Assembly: GCF_009651005.1 (NCBI RefSeq)
Contig: NZ_WHVW01000014.1
Span: forward strand, 1 to 64,000
Source: Sporosarcina obsidiansis
Lineage (GTDB): Bacteria; Bacillota; Bacilli; Bacillales_A; Planococcaceae
DNA: 64,000 nt
Reading direction: 5' to 3'
The notes below the pieces were generated by a model. That model was not told the DNA's origin and made no database searches. It worked only from the letters and a program-made list of their open reading frames with translations. Of this stretch, positions 1-8,105 are shown piece after piece. Made by a program: the position numbers and the translations under genes. Position 1 is the first letter of the stretch. The number at the start of each line of letters is the position of its first letter.

Positions 1-610
1 CCCAAGGTGTAGTCATCGTGAACGATTGACCATCACAATCGACAAAGTAATCCTTTGCCTCGAGCACATCATTACGGTGTCCACCTTTCATAATGACTGC
101 CTGTGCTCCTAGACCGATAATAATTTCTGCAGCTTGTTGAATATCTTCATCCGTAACGATCTTCATTCCTGTTAAAACTTCGGCCTCCGGAATATTAGGT
201 GTAACAATAGCAGCCATAGGGATCAAATAGTCCTTCATAGCTTGAATCGCTTCCTCCTGCAATAAAGATTGACCACCCTTAGCGATCATGACAGGATCGA
301 TTACTAGAGGAATCAGCGGGTATTCTTTTAACGTAGTAGCAATAGCTGTAATAATTTCAGCAGAGAACAGCATCCCTGTTTTACAAGCCTTTACATCAAA
401 GTCATTCCTAACAGCACGGACTTGTGCAATGACACCTTCTACCGATACTGGATACACGCCATGGACACCTTGTGTGTTTTGAGCGGTAATCGCGGTAAGA
501 GCAGATGTACCAAATACACCGAGTTCTTGAAACGTTTTAAGATCTGCCTGGATTCCTGCCCCGCCGCCACTATCTGAACCTGCAATAGTCAAAGCTACAT
601 TCACTGTCAA
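1..610 (-). CDS. thiD: Hydroxymethylpyrimidine/phosphomethylpyrimidine kinase ThiD (3' end outside window)
   Basis: Phosphorylates HMP and HMP-phosphate to HMP pyrophosphate, the pyrimidine half of thiamine, in the cytoplasm. The reverse strand from 610 is open to the window edge (about 203 codons of an expected 265-275). The N-terminus carries the ribokinase-family signature [19 protein letters not shown] and a central VIDPVM segment, both typical of ThiD. A TTG start at 610 is preferred because a GAGGGGG Shine-Dalgarno (619-625) lies 8 nt upstream; GTG at 604 is the alternative. It follows thiM by 23 nt, so the two form an operon under the TPP riboswitch. The missing C-terminus should hold the catalytic GxGC region. 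A pyridoxal-kinase-type paralogue is possible but the thiM context favours ThiD. Confidence 0.92.
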   Translation of the reverse strand, partial: MTVNVALTIAGSDSGGGAGIQADLKTFQELGVFGTSALTAITAQNTQGVHGVYPVSVEGVIAQVRAVRNDFDVKACKTGMLFSAEIITAIATTLKEYPLIPLVIDPVMIAKGGQSLLQEEAIQAMKDYLIPMAAIVTPNIPEAEVLTGMKIVTDEDIQQAAEIIIGLGAQAVIMKGGHRNDVLEAKDYFVDCDGQSFTMTTPW

Positions 611-633
611 TAAAAAAACCCCCTCACTCGTAG

Positions 634-1404
634 TTACACCAAGAACGTTTTCGGTTCACGATCCAACGTATGTAATGTATTTAAGAAATTCATAGCAAAA
701 TCGCCAGGTCCTTGTGAAATGTTTGCTGTTTCTTCACCTGCTCGTTTGTAAAATAAAAGTGCTTCGGCTGCTGCTTCTAAAGGACGTTCAGATCCTACGG
801 TCAAGAAGGCACCTACCACTGAACTTAGTAAACAGCCCGTTCCTGTTATAGCCGTCATCATGGGATGTCCTCCCGTGATGGACAGAGTAGAACGACCGTC
901 TGTAACGATATCTACTTCACCTGATACAGCGACAAGGCACGTATGATCCAAGGCCACTTTTTTTGCAATCTCTTCTATATTGGCTTGTCCTTCACCAGCA
1001 TCTACCCCTTTTGCGCTCCAGGGTATGTTGGCTATTGCAGCTAGTTCTCCAGCATTACATCGGATCAGTGTGATATCTACTTCTTCTAAGATCCGTAGAA
1101 CGCTTGCTTTACGAAATTGTGTTGCACCAGCACCAACAGGATCAAGCACAACAGGTTTCCCTTCGGCTCGCGCACTTGTTCCGGATAAAATCATTGCATC
1201 CACAGTTTGCTGTTTTAACGTACCGATATTCAAAATGCTACAAGCTGCCACCTTTGCGATCTCTTCCGCTTCCTCGATAGCATCCGCCATTACTGGAGAG
1301 GCTCCGATTGCCAGTAGCCCATTCGCTTGGAAGTTCGCCACGACAATATTCGTGATGCAGTGGATCAGTGGCTGTTCTTGTCGAAGTTGTTGAATAAGCT
1401 GCAT
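634..1404 (-). CDS. thiM: Hydroxyethylthiazole kinase ThiM
   Basis: Phosphorylates 4-methyl-5-(2-hydroxyethyl)thiazole, a thiamine salvage step. The 256-residue product begins [19 protein letters not shown] and contains the substrate region [23 protein letters not shown], and a C-terminal [13 protein letters not shown] nucleotide/catalytic loop with its cysteine. Length matches the family. The frame stays open further upstream to 1482, but that extension would read through the riboswitch terminator hairpin. The ATG at 1404 has a GAGGAAGAG Shine-Dalgarno and fits family N-termini. It is first gene of a salvage operon with thiD; control is through the TPP riboswitch at 1481-1561. Identification is secure. 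Confidence 0.96.
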   Translation of the reverse strand: MQLIQQLRQEQPLIHCITNIVVANFQANGLLAIGASPVMADAIEEAEEIAKVAACSILNIGTLKQQTVDAMILSGTSARAEGKPVVLDPVGAGATQFRKASVLRILEEVDITLIRCNAGELAAIANIPWSAKGVDAGEGQANIEEIAKKVALDHTCLVAVSGEVDIVTDGRSTLSITGGHPMMTAITGTGCLLSSVVGAFLTVGSERPLEAAAEALLFYKRAGEETANISQGPGDFAMNFLNTLHTLDREPKTFLV

Positions 1405-1435
1405 GTTTCTCTTCCTCTCTAAAAAGGTATATATA

Positions 1436-1460
1436 CAAAAAGCCCATGCATAGATGGGCT
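1436..1460 (-). terminator. Riboswitch expression-platform terminator before thiM
   Basis: On the reverse strand an AGCCCAT/ATGGGCT stem is followed by a run of T. It sits between the TPP aptamer and the thiM start, so it is the likely intrinsic terminator formed when TPP is bound. Confidence 0.85.
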
Positions 1461-1463
1461 GTT

Positions 1464-1562
1464 GGGTACGCGAACTACCCACTTCCCTCCGCTAGTATGT
1501 ACTAGATCAGGTTCCAAGGGTTTGCATAATTGCATCTCAGCCAAATGAAGGCACCCCTAGTG
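1464..1562 (-). promoter_or_regulatory. TPP riboswitch (thi box) controlling thiM-thiD
   Basis: Reverse-strand sequence 1561 to 1481 contains the THI-box landmarks in order: GGGGTGC, GGCTGAGAT, ACCCTTGGAACCTGATC, the GTacaTAC loop, and GCGGAGGGAAG. These form the pyrimidine- and pyrophosphate-sensing arms of the TPP aptamer. A GGGTA/TACCC hairpin (1464-1480) and then a terminator follow, so control is probably by premature termination when thiamine pyrophosphate is high. The presence of only salvage enzymes downstream fits. Confidence 0.95.
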
Positions 1563-1761
1563 GTAAACATTAATTTAGACACATTGATTGTAACATATTC
1601 GTCTAATAGGATAAAACGATACTGAAACGTCAAGAATGAATCATATGAAAATGAGATATTGCGCATAGAGAAGAAACCCTACACTTATGTCTAACGTTAC
1701 ATAATTATCTAAAAGAGATTGGCAATTCACGTTGAATAGCTAAAAAGGAGCAGATGACAAA

Positions 1762-2958
1762 ATGAATTCATTATTCGAAATTCAGCGCATGAAACATTCA
1801 TTAGATGATCTATCGTTTGCTTGGAGTGATGTTGGTGGATATTATCGCGTCTATAAAAATGAACAACAAGTATATGAAGGAACGGCTGCCGAATTTACCG
1901 ATGGAGAGCTTGATCCTAGGCATCCATTCCAATATACGATCGAACGTGTAGAGGATGATCAGGTTAAAAATGTGATCGTCATTCAAACTTCTGCTTTGAT
2001 GAGCATGATGGAAGACGAACATCCATTACAGCGTTTAGTTATCACGACGATTGCTGCCTCCTCTCAGATTGCTTTGTCTTGGGAACGAATAAAAGGAGTG
2101 GAAAAGTATGATATATACCGCAACGGAACATATCTCGAAACGGTAGAAAATAATCGCTTCATTGACCGAGAAATAGGCGTGTCTGAGCCTAGCACTTATA
2201 GTGTATCGGGTACGCGTCCTTTGATCGATAGCAATCAGCAACTGAATGTCAGCAAATCGATTGCTGCTAAAGCCTTTGAACTCATGACGCCAACGAATCC
2301 AGAGAGTAAACCGGCAGAGGAAATTTATACGTTTTCGGTTAGAGTTACACGTCGTGACCACTTATTACAGCCAGTTGCAAAAAGAAAAAAGGCAGAAGAA
2401 GTGAAACATTGGAAGTTTCGTTATTCTACATTCTTGAAAGAGGATATCATCAAAAACCCGAATCTTTTTTCTCCATTGCCATACTTCACGGGTGATGATC
2501 GGGATTTTGATCCTGAGGGGAAAAGTTTTCGTACTCGTGTCGATATGCAAGGTAAATTTAATGGAAAAGAAAATTCACTTCAATATACAAAAGCTGTTGG
2601 ACCATCCATTGGGTTAAATTATTTAAAGCGCTATAAACGTCACGACCATGCTTCGGTAGATGATATGAAAATAGAGCGTTTGGAGGGAGAGTCTTCTGAA
2701 GTCAATTTTGAAATCCTCCATGATGTGGGAAATCCACTGACAGCATCTCCGCCGATTCATTATGAAGTGAAAGGTCATATAGATTGCGAAGGAAATATTG
2801 ACTTGGTTGGCTATCACAATGATGCGCCTCATCATGAAATTTATCTAGCTTTGGGTGAAGGAGATTGGCGAACGGTGCATCGGTCAGAAAGTGAAGGGCT
2901 GGCGTACTTATCAGGTGTACTAGGTGATAATTATTGGCGTTATTTGACGTGCAACTAA
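1762..2958 (+). CDS. DUF3238-like protein with two fibronectin III-like N-terminal repeats
   Basis: A 398-residue protein of unknown function. No signal peptide or membrane segment is visible, so it is probably cytoplasmic. Residues about 15-75 and 90-160 each look like short beta-sandwich repeats (SWERIKGVEKYDIYRNGTYL is typical of fibronectin III strands). From about residue 190 the motif order VRVTRRDHLL, YFTGDDRDFDP and FRTRVD resembles the Bacillales family DUF3238; this assignment is from memory and needs a profile search. It is monocistronic: a divergent riboswitch operon lies upstream and an inverted-repeat/terminator element lies downstream. The ATG at 1762 has an AAAAAGGAG Shine-Dalgarno with spacing of about 11. 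Role not inferred. Confidence 0.75.
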   Translation: MNSLFEIQRMKHSLDDLSFAWSDVGGYYRVYKNEQQVYEGTAAEFTDGELDPRHPFQYTIERVEDDQVKNVIVIQTSALMSMMEDEHPLQRLVITTIAASSQIALSWERIKGVEKYDIYRNGTYLETVENNRFIDREIGVSEPSTYSVSGTRPLIDSNQQLNVSKSIAAKAFELMTPTNPESKPAEEIYTFSVRVTRRDHLLQPVAKRKKAEEVKHWKFRYSTFLKEDIIKNPNLFSPLPYFTGDDRDFDPEGKSFRTRVDMQGKFNGKENSLQYTKAVGPSIGLNYLKRYKRHDHASVDDMKIERLEGESSEVNFEILHDVGNPLTASPPIHYEVKGHIDCEGNIDLVGYHNDAPHHEIYLALGEGDWRTVHRSESEGLAYLSGVLGDNYWRYLTCN

Positions 2959-3051
2959 TGAAGAAAAGAGGCTGGGACATATCTAACTTTTTCATTTAAA
3001 ATTACGAACATTTATAAAGACACCACAGTGTGCCTTGTATATCAAAAAGTA

Positions 3052-3175
3052 GGGATTGGAGCGGAAGGCGGCGACTTCTGCGGGAATAGCATGAGCCTTG
3101 AGACCCCGCAGGAGCGTAGCGACGAGGAGGCTCAAGCCATGCCCGCGAAACGCGTCCGCCTGTAGCGCAAATCCC
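3052..3175. repeat. Imperfect palindromic Bacillales-type repeat
   Basis: The 124-bp core starts GGGATTGGAGCGGAAGGCGG and ends CCGCCTGTAGCGCAAATCCC, with further nested arms TGCGGG/CCCGC, ATGAGCCTTGAG and GAGGAGGCTCAAGCCAT. It is notably GC-richer than its flanks. This pattern (ends with ATTGGAGCG / GCGCAAAT, centre with CCGCAGGAGCGTAGCGACGAGG) resembles dispersed repeats seen in many Bacillales genomes. Confidence 0.75.
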
Positions 3176-3213
3176 CCGAGAGTCTCTAAGACAGTGCTTT
3201 TTTGCAATAGGGA

Positions 3214-3268
3214 AACCCGAACTATTCCAAAACATGAAGTGAATGTTCTGGAATAGTTCGGGTTTTTT
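3214..3268. terminator. Bidirectional intrinsic terminator
   Basis: AACCCGAACTATTCCA pairs with TGGAATAGTTCGGGTT followed by T6; the opposite strand has a weaker T run. It can terminate the DUF3238-like gene on the plus strand and possibly the histidine kinase transcript on the minus strand. Confidence 0.85.
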
Positions 3269-3300
3269 ACTCTATAAATTCTTTTGTCCCAGCCTCTTTT

Positions 3301-4704
3301 TCATTTCGGCAATCTGATCGTGAACATGGTACCTTTTTCTTTTTCGCTCTGCACATCGATCGTTCCTTCATGAAGAAGGACAAGCTGTTTGACGATGGAC
3401 AAGCCAAGTCCGAATTCTCCATAAGGAGTAGACGTTCTGGACATAATCGCTTTGTAAAATCGATCCCAGATTTGTTGGATTTCCAAAGGGTCCATGCCGA
3501 TGCCTGTGTCTTCGATTTCAATGATTGTTTCTTCTTGGTTTTCATAGCCGCGCAGTTCGATCGTTCCTTGCTCACAAAACTGAATGCTGTTTTTTGTAAG
3601 GTTTAGTAAGACTTGCATCAGTCGATCGTAATCTGCGTAGACAGAGAGTTGGTTGGATGCACTGACAATGATCGTATTTCCACGTTCAGCCGCAGCATAT
3701 TGTAGTTGGTCAGCAGTCATTTCGAGTAGCTCTTTCAGAGGAAGAACTTGCTTGTTCAACTGAACTTGATTGGAACGGATTTTTTCGTAATCTAAGTTTT
3801 CATTGACGAGTCGGATCAAACGTTTGGATTCATCATTGGCTAACTGTAGGGCTTTGTCTTGTTCTTCTTCAGAAATCATGCGCTCACGTAAACCTTCGAT
3901 GATTCCACGAATGGTGGTGAGCGGTGTTCGTAATTCGTGGGACACATCTGCCATGAACTGGCGTCTACGATTTTCGAGCAATTCAATTTCGTTCATTGAT
4001 ACTTCTAGTTTTTCAGTCATTTCGTTGAAGTCCTTAGATAATTCTCCTATTTCATCAAAATTTGATGATGGCACACGTACGGTGTAGTCCCCACCCGAAA
4101 CAGCTGCGGCTGCTTTGCGTAATCGTTTAATTCGGCGGACATGGATAATCGATAGCAACCCACTTAGCAAAAGGGTAAGAAGTGAGGCTACAGCTGTCGT
4201 GTATAAGACGTAGTGATTCATCTGGGAAATGATCGCGCGAGAGCCGGTAATAGGGGAGGTGAGCAATACTCCACCGATAAATTGTTGTCTTTCAAAGTAC
4301 GGCAGCAACACGAAGGTAACTGCTTCGTCAAACCGTTTAAACTCCTGCTTCACTGTCACTGATTGACCATTTTGTAACGCTTGCCATTCATCTTCGTTCA
4401 GCTCGATCAAGGGTGTCTTCAATCCAGTGGAATAGACGATGGAAGATTGTTCGTCAAATAAACTGTATTGGATGGAGCGGGTGTTCAAAACATGCCCATA
4501 TGATTTCAAAATTGATTCGGAACCACGGTTGGTTTGTCGTAGGTCGGAAAGTATCGCTTGTCCGTACGTTGTCAGTTCTTCTGTTTTCTGCTCGTAAACG
4601 ACCGTCTCCAAGTAATGGGACAGCAATAAACTTAGTACAAGCACAGTGATGAGGATGACACTAAAGTGGCTAAGCAACTGCTGATAAAATGTCTTGATCT
4701 TCAA
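3301..4704 (-). CDS. Sensor histidine kinase of a two-component system
   Basis: A 467-residue membrane kinase that autophosphorylates and passes phosphate to the adjacent regulator. Membrane segments lie at about residues 12-30 and 166-188, enclosing an extracytoplasmic sensor domain of about 135 residues. A HAMP linker follows (about 190-243), then the HisKA dimerisation domain with the phospho-acceptor H256 in SHELRTPL, and the HATPase with N-box N372, G1 DTGIGM (399-404), F-box WDRFYK and G2 GLGLS. All catalytic motifs are present. It overlaps the regulator gene by 4 nt (ATGA). The layout resembles B. subtilis YkoH/YclK-type kinases, but the signal is unknown. Confidence 0.93.
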   Translation of the reverse strand: MKIKTFYQQLLSHFSVILITVLVLSLLLSHYLETVVYEQKTEELTTYGQAILSDLRQTNRGSESILKSYGHVLNTRSIQYSLFDEQSSIVYSTGLKTPLIELNEDEWQALQNGQSVTVKQEFKRFDEAVTFVLLPYFERQQFIGGVLLTSPITGSRAIISQMNHYVLYTTAVASLLTLLLSGLLSIIHVRRIKRLRKAAAAVSGGDYTVRVPSSNFDEIGELSKDFNEMTEKLEVSMNEIELLENRRRQFMADVSHELRTPLTTIRGIIEGLRERMISEEEQDKALQLANDESKRLIRLVNENLDYEKIRSNQVQLNKQVLPLKELLEMTADQLQYAAAERGNTIIVSASNQLSVYADYDRLMQVLLNLTKNSIQFCEQGTIELRGYENQEETIIEIEDTGIGMDPLEIQQIWDRFYKAIMSRTSTPYGEFGLGLSIVKQLVLLHEGTIDVQSEKEKGTMFTIRLPK

Positions 4705-5396
4705 TGGTTCATCACAGCACTTTCATCAAATCGATAGCCCACTCCCCAGACAGTATGGAAAAAAGAATGATCTGCCAAAGATAGCTTCGAGCGCAATCGT
4801 TTAATATGTACATCGACCGTCCGATCGTCGCCATAAAAGTCATAGCCCCATACGCTGTCCAGCAACTGATCACGTGAAAAGACTTGCTTTGGATGGCAAA
4901 TGAAAAAATAGAGCAGATCAAATTCTTTCGGTGTCAAATTAGGGATCAACTTATCTTGCACCCATACTTCCCGTGTATCAGGATTCAATCGAAAATAGGA
5001 CGTACGGATTTCTCCGTCATCGCCCTGTTCCTTCGGTGCGTATCTGCGAGTCACTGCTTTGATCCGTGCCATCAAGGCGAGAGGACTGAACGGCTTTGTC
5101 ACATAATCATCTGCGCCCATTTCAAGGCCGAGCACTTGATCCGACACGCCGTCTTTCGCGGTGAGCATAATGATCGGTACTTCGAGTCCGCGTTCTCTAA
5201 GTTTACGGCAAATTGTTAAGCCATCGAGATCGGGCAGCATCCAATCGATAATGAGGCAATCCCACGTATTAGTGACAGCGCGTTCATAGCCATCCAACCC
5301 ATTCGCTTCAAATGTCCCTTCAATACCTTCTTTTTCGAAGAATAAGCCGATCATGGAAGAGACACTTTCATTATCTTCAATCACTAGAATTTTCAT
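4701..5396 (-). CDS. OmpR/PhoB-family response regulator
   Basis: A 231-residue DNA-binding regulator, partner of the downstream kinase. The receiver domain (1-115) has acidic pocket residues E7/D8, phospho-acceptor D51 in LIIDWMLPDLDG, T79 and K101. The C-terminal winged helix (about 130-228) has the TPKEFDLLYFF and RTVDVHIKRLRSKL signatures of the Trans_Reg_C family. The ATG at 5396 has a GAGGAGGA Shine-Dalgarno. It is the first gene of a two-gene operon; no self-operator was recognised in the 91-bp gap to gerC. Target genes cannot be read from the sequence. Resembles B. subtilis YkoG/YclJ. Confidence 0.94.
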   Translation of the reverse strand: MKILVIEDNESVSSMIGLFFEKEGIEGTFEANGLDGYERAVTNTWDCLIIDWMLPDLDGLTICRKLRERGLEVPIIMLTAKDGVSDQVLGLEMGADDYVTKPFSPLALMARIKAVTRRYAPKEQGDDGEIRTSYFRLNPDTREVWVQDKLIPNLTPKEFDLLYFFICHPKQVFSRDQLLDSVWGYDFYGDDRTVDVHIKRLRSKLSLADHSFFHTVWGVGYRFDESAVMNH

Positions 5397-5487
5397 TTCA
5401 GCATGTCCTCCTCACGTCTTTGTATCTAAAAATAGTACGAATACGCGAGAAAAGCAATGAAGAGTATTGCTGAATGAAATTTTATTA

Positions 5488-6630
5488 CTATTCAATCGTC
5501 TCTTTAAATGTCTTTCGATCCGAATTAAGTGTGGTAACGCGGACAGTAAGCTTGCCGAATGAATCCTCTGTTAATTCGATCCGCCCATCTTCTTGGTGTT
5601 CTCTCCAAGTATTCAGTTCTTTACGATAAAGCTGCTCGGAAAACCGGTACACATCGATATCCTTTTCCAACGCATCATGATAGGTAGCCATAATTTGATC
5701 GAATACGTCTTTCTCCACCCCCTCTTTGATCTGCTTCGTTGTGATACTGCCTTCCACCACACTCATCGTTCCGTTCAATTCCACATCTACATTAAACTTC
5801 ATGCCGTTACGGACATCTGGTGTTATTTTCACTTTCACTTTATCAATAATTACCGTAATAGGATGTCCTTCATCCGACGTAAAAGTGACTTGTCCTCTCT
5901 TCGTTTCATTCGACATCCATTGCATCCCGCGTGCGTTATCACCTGAGATAAATCCTTTGAAGCCATCACGTGTGATAACTCCAATCCCCGATAACACAGG
6001 AGCTTTAATCGACTCCTTCATCGATTCCCAATTTTCCTTCACGGTAATGAGAGGAATGGCCATTTCATGACCCGGTTCATCCAGACCGATAATCAGTTTG
6101 CGGAGATTGACTGGATAAATGAATGATTCTTGTTCAAAGGAGTTTTCTGGATCACCTAGCTTCGACAGCGTAATCGCTTTATTGATGACAGGTCTCACTA
6201 ATAGTACTTCTTGTACAGGGTCTTGTGTGGTATACACCCAAATTTGATAACGTGTCTCACGATAACGAATAAAACTATCTATTATGGGACTTACTTTCTC
6301 ATTCTTCATGACTTCTTCCGATACGACCAAATACGAAAAGTGCCCCCAAAAAACTTTTTGATCAATGGAATGATACAGCTCAAAGAAAGCTTCATCTATA
6401 GTATCGCCTTTGGCAAAGCCTACTTCAGCTTGCGGTTGATTGGTAGTAGGTTGCTCTGATTTTGCCGTATTGGCAAAATCAATAATCTGCACATAAACTT
6501 CGTATTTTCCATCTTTATAATCCACACCGACCCCATTAATATAGAGTATTCTCTCAGGTTCGCTGCTATCCCAGCAGCCAGATAATAATGTGGTACAAAC
6601 GATACACATTCCTACTATCCATTTGTTCAT
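5488..6630 (-). CDS. Ger(x)C-family spore germinant receptor lipoprotein (C subunit)
   Basis: The 380-residue C subunit of a GerA-type nutrient receptor in the spore inner membrane. The N-terminus is a lipoprotein signal with lipobox LSGC and lipidated C19, followed at once by WDSSEPE, typical for GerC proteins. The body matches the family pattern (ILYINGVGVDYKDGKYEVYVQI near the start; long beta-rich C-terminal domain). It overlaps gerA by 4 nt (ATGA) and is the last gene of the gerB-gerA-gerC operon. Expected expression is in the forespore under SigG, although no SigG promoter was convincingly seen. The germinant is unknown. Confidence 0.93.
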   Translation of the reverse strand: MNKWIVGMCIVCTTLLSGCWDSSEPERILYINGVGVDYKDGKYEVYVQIIDFANTAKSEQPTTNQPQAEVGFAKGDTIDEAFFELYHSIDQKVFWGHFSYLVVSEEVMKNEKVSPIIDSFIRYRETRYQIWVYTTQDPVQEVLLVRPVINKAITLSKLGDPENSFEQESFIYPVNLRKLIIGLDEPGHEMAIPLITVKENWESMKESIKAPVLSGIGVITRDGFKGFISGDNARGMQWMSNETKRGQVTFTSDEGHPITVIIDKVKVKITPDVRNGMKFNVDVELNGTMSVVEGSITTKQIKEGVEKDVFDQIMATYHDALEKDIDVYRFSEQLYRKELNTWREHQEDGRIELTEDSFGKLTVRVTTLNSDRKTFKETIE

Positions 6631-8081
6631 TTTTTCGCCTCTTTATTGCGTGTCGTATCTTGCGTATCTAATGAACTGGGACGCTCTTTATATTTTTCAG
6701 GTGGTAACCGCAGAAAGGTCTTTTTAAAGGTTGCCCAGCTCAAATCTGTTGCAACATTCATATAAGGAACGCCGAATATTCGAATGTTTGATAAATGAAG
6801 GAGTGTTAAATAAAGGGAAATGTAAAATCCGAACAAGCCCATAAAAGCGGTTAGAAGTATGAAACAAACACGCAAAACACTTACTGCCGTTACAAGCGAT
6901 TGATTGACTAAAGTGTACGTTGCAATGGTAGAAGTTGCGATAATGACGATCATTGCAGGGCTTGTTAATCCTGCACGGATGGCAGCATCCCCAATGATCA
7001 ATCCGCCTACCACCCCAATGGTGCTTCCAATAACAGATGGAAGACGTAAGCCTGCTTCGCGAAATAATTCAAACATACCAAGCATCAATAGCATTTCAAA
7101 CGCGGAAGGGAACGGCAGCCCTAGATTTGCTTGGACGACAGTAGCCAGTAACTGAAGGGGCAACTGATTTTGATGATACGTTGTTAAGGCGAGCCAAAAT
7201 GCGGGTAGTAATAAGCCGACGAAAATACTCACAATCCGCAGTACACGCTGGATGGAACTATAGATAAGAGGATACTCATTATCCTCCGAAGTCTTTAATA
7301 GTAAAAACATATTCACAGGTGTAATAACGGCATAAGCAACGCCGTCTACCAAAATGAGGAATCGTCCTCTTGCAAGTGATTGAATTGCGTTATCAGGCCG
7401 TCCTGTATAACTAGACCTTGGGAAGAGCCGTGATTTTTTATTGACATTTTCCATCAATAAGTCGCCACTGAATACGATATCAGCATCAACTTTTTGGAGC
7501 TGTTTTCGTAATTTTTCCAATATCTCTTTACTGGCAATATCGTCGAAATATAAAAGGGCTACTGTCGTTTTAGAACGTGCCCCTAATTCGAACTTTTCCA
7601 CACACAGTGAATTGGTGGGCAACCGTTTCCGAAGAAGTGCAATATTAACGGATATATCTTCAATAAAATTATCTCGCGGTCCTTTGACAGGAACTTCCAA
7701 ACGTGTCTCTTCTGGATTCCGATTAGGCTTTTTTGCAATATTACTAGCAAACAACATACCGATGTCCTCAAAAAATAATAAGACATGTCCTGTATAGACG
7801 AATGTAATCAATTCTTCTTTCGTCTGAGGTTTGCATAAATTAGGAATGTGTAAGTAGGATCGGATGGCCTGTTCAATCGGTTCATCTTGCGCATAGTTAA
7901 ACACCAGTTGTACACGTGGGACAATCACTTCATTTAGGAGTTGAGAATCGATCATGGCATCACACGTAATGAGTATGACTGCATCTGATCCGAACCGATA
8001 ACTCTGGAACTGAACGTCAGCGGATTTTTGGAATAATTGATGTAAAGAATCGAGATCTATTTTCATTTCAGCAGATTTCAT
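6627..8081 (-). CDS. GerA-family spore germination protein (A subunit)
   Basis: The 484-residue membrane subunit of the germinant receptor, recently understood in the family to form an oligomeric ion channel. It has a soluble N-terminal domain (about 1-235) and a membrane domain with hydrophobic segments near 240-262, 283-307, 320-345, 352-375, 380-400 and 405-435. The family motifs RSSYTGRPDNAIQSL, EVPVKGPRDNF and FREAGLRLPS are present. The ATG at 8081 is used; ATG at 8066 is an alternative. It lies 24 nt after gerB and overlaps gerC. A tail rich in charged residues (KYKERPSSLDTQDTTRNKEAKK) ends the protein. Confidence 0.94.
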   Translation of the reverse strand: MKSAEMKIDLDSLHQLFQKSADVQFQSYRFGSDAVILITCDAMIDSQLLNEVIVPRVQLVFNYAQDEPIEQAIRSYLHIPNLCKPQTKEELITFVYTGHVLLFFEDIGMLFASNIAKKPNRNPEETRLEVPVKGPRDNFIEDISVNIALLRKRLPTNSLCVEKFELGARSKTTVALLYFDDIASKEILEKLRKQLQKVDADIVFSGDLLMENVNKKSRLFPRSSYTGRPDNAIQSLARGRFLILVDGVAYAVITPVNMFLLLKTSEDNEYPLIYSSIQRVLRIVSIFVGLLLPAFWLALTTYHQNQLPLQLLATVVQANLGLPFPSAFEMLLMLGMFELFREAGLRLPSVIGSTIGVVGGLIIGDAAIRAGLTSPAMIVIIATSTIATYTLVNQSLVTAVSVLRVCFILLTAFMGLFGFYISLYLTLLHLSNIRIFGVPYMNVATDLSWATFKKTFLRLPPEKYKERPSSLDTQDTTRNKEAKK

Positions 8082-8105
8082 CGTACATCACCATTTTCTG
8101 TCACT

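Larger units (their letters stand above)
2964..3301. repeat. Composite inverted-repeat element
   Basis: The whole gap between the DUF3238-like gene and the histidine kinase is one nested structure. Outer arms AAGAGGCTGGGACA (2966-2979) and its complement TGTCCCAGCCTCTT (3286-3299) are perfect inverted repeats about 300 nt apart. Inside are a GC-richer imperfect palindrome (3052-3175) and a strong terminator hairpin (3214-3268). The arms resemble a widespread Firmicutes intergenic motif and the inner palindrome resembles a known Bacillales high-copy repeat; both recognitions are from memory. No ORF with a credible ribosome site lies inside. Confidence 0.8.

Noticed and set aside
1405-1482. N-terminal extension of ThiM
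   Set aside because: The extra codons are the riboswitch terminator and anti-terminator region; family proteins begin at MQLIQQL-like sequence.
2964-3301. Element at 3 kb as a CRISPR array or an insertion sequence
   Set aside because: No regularly spaced direct repeats and no transposase frame; it is a set of nested inverted repeats.
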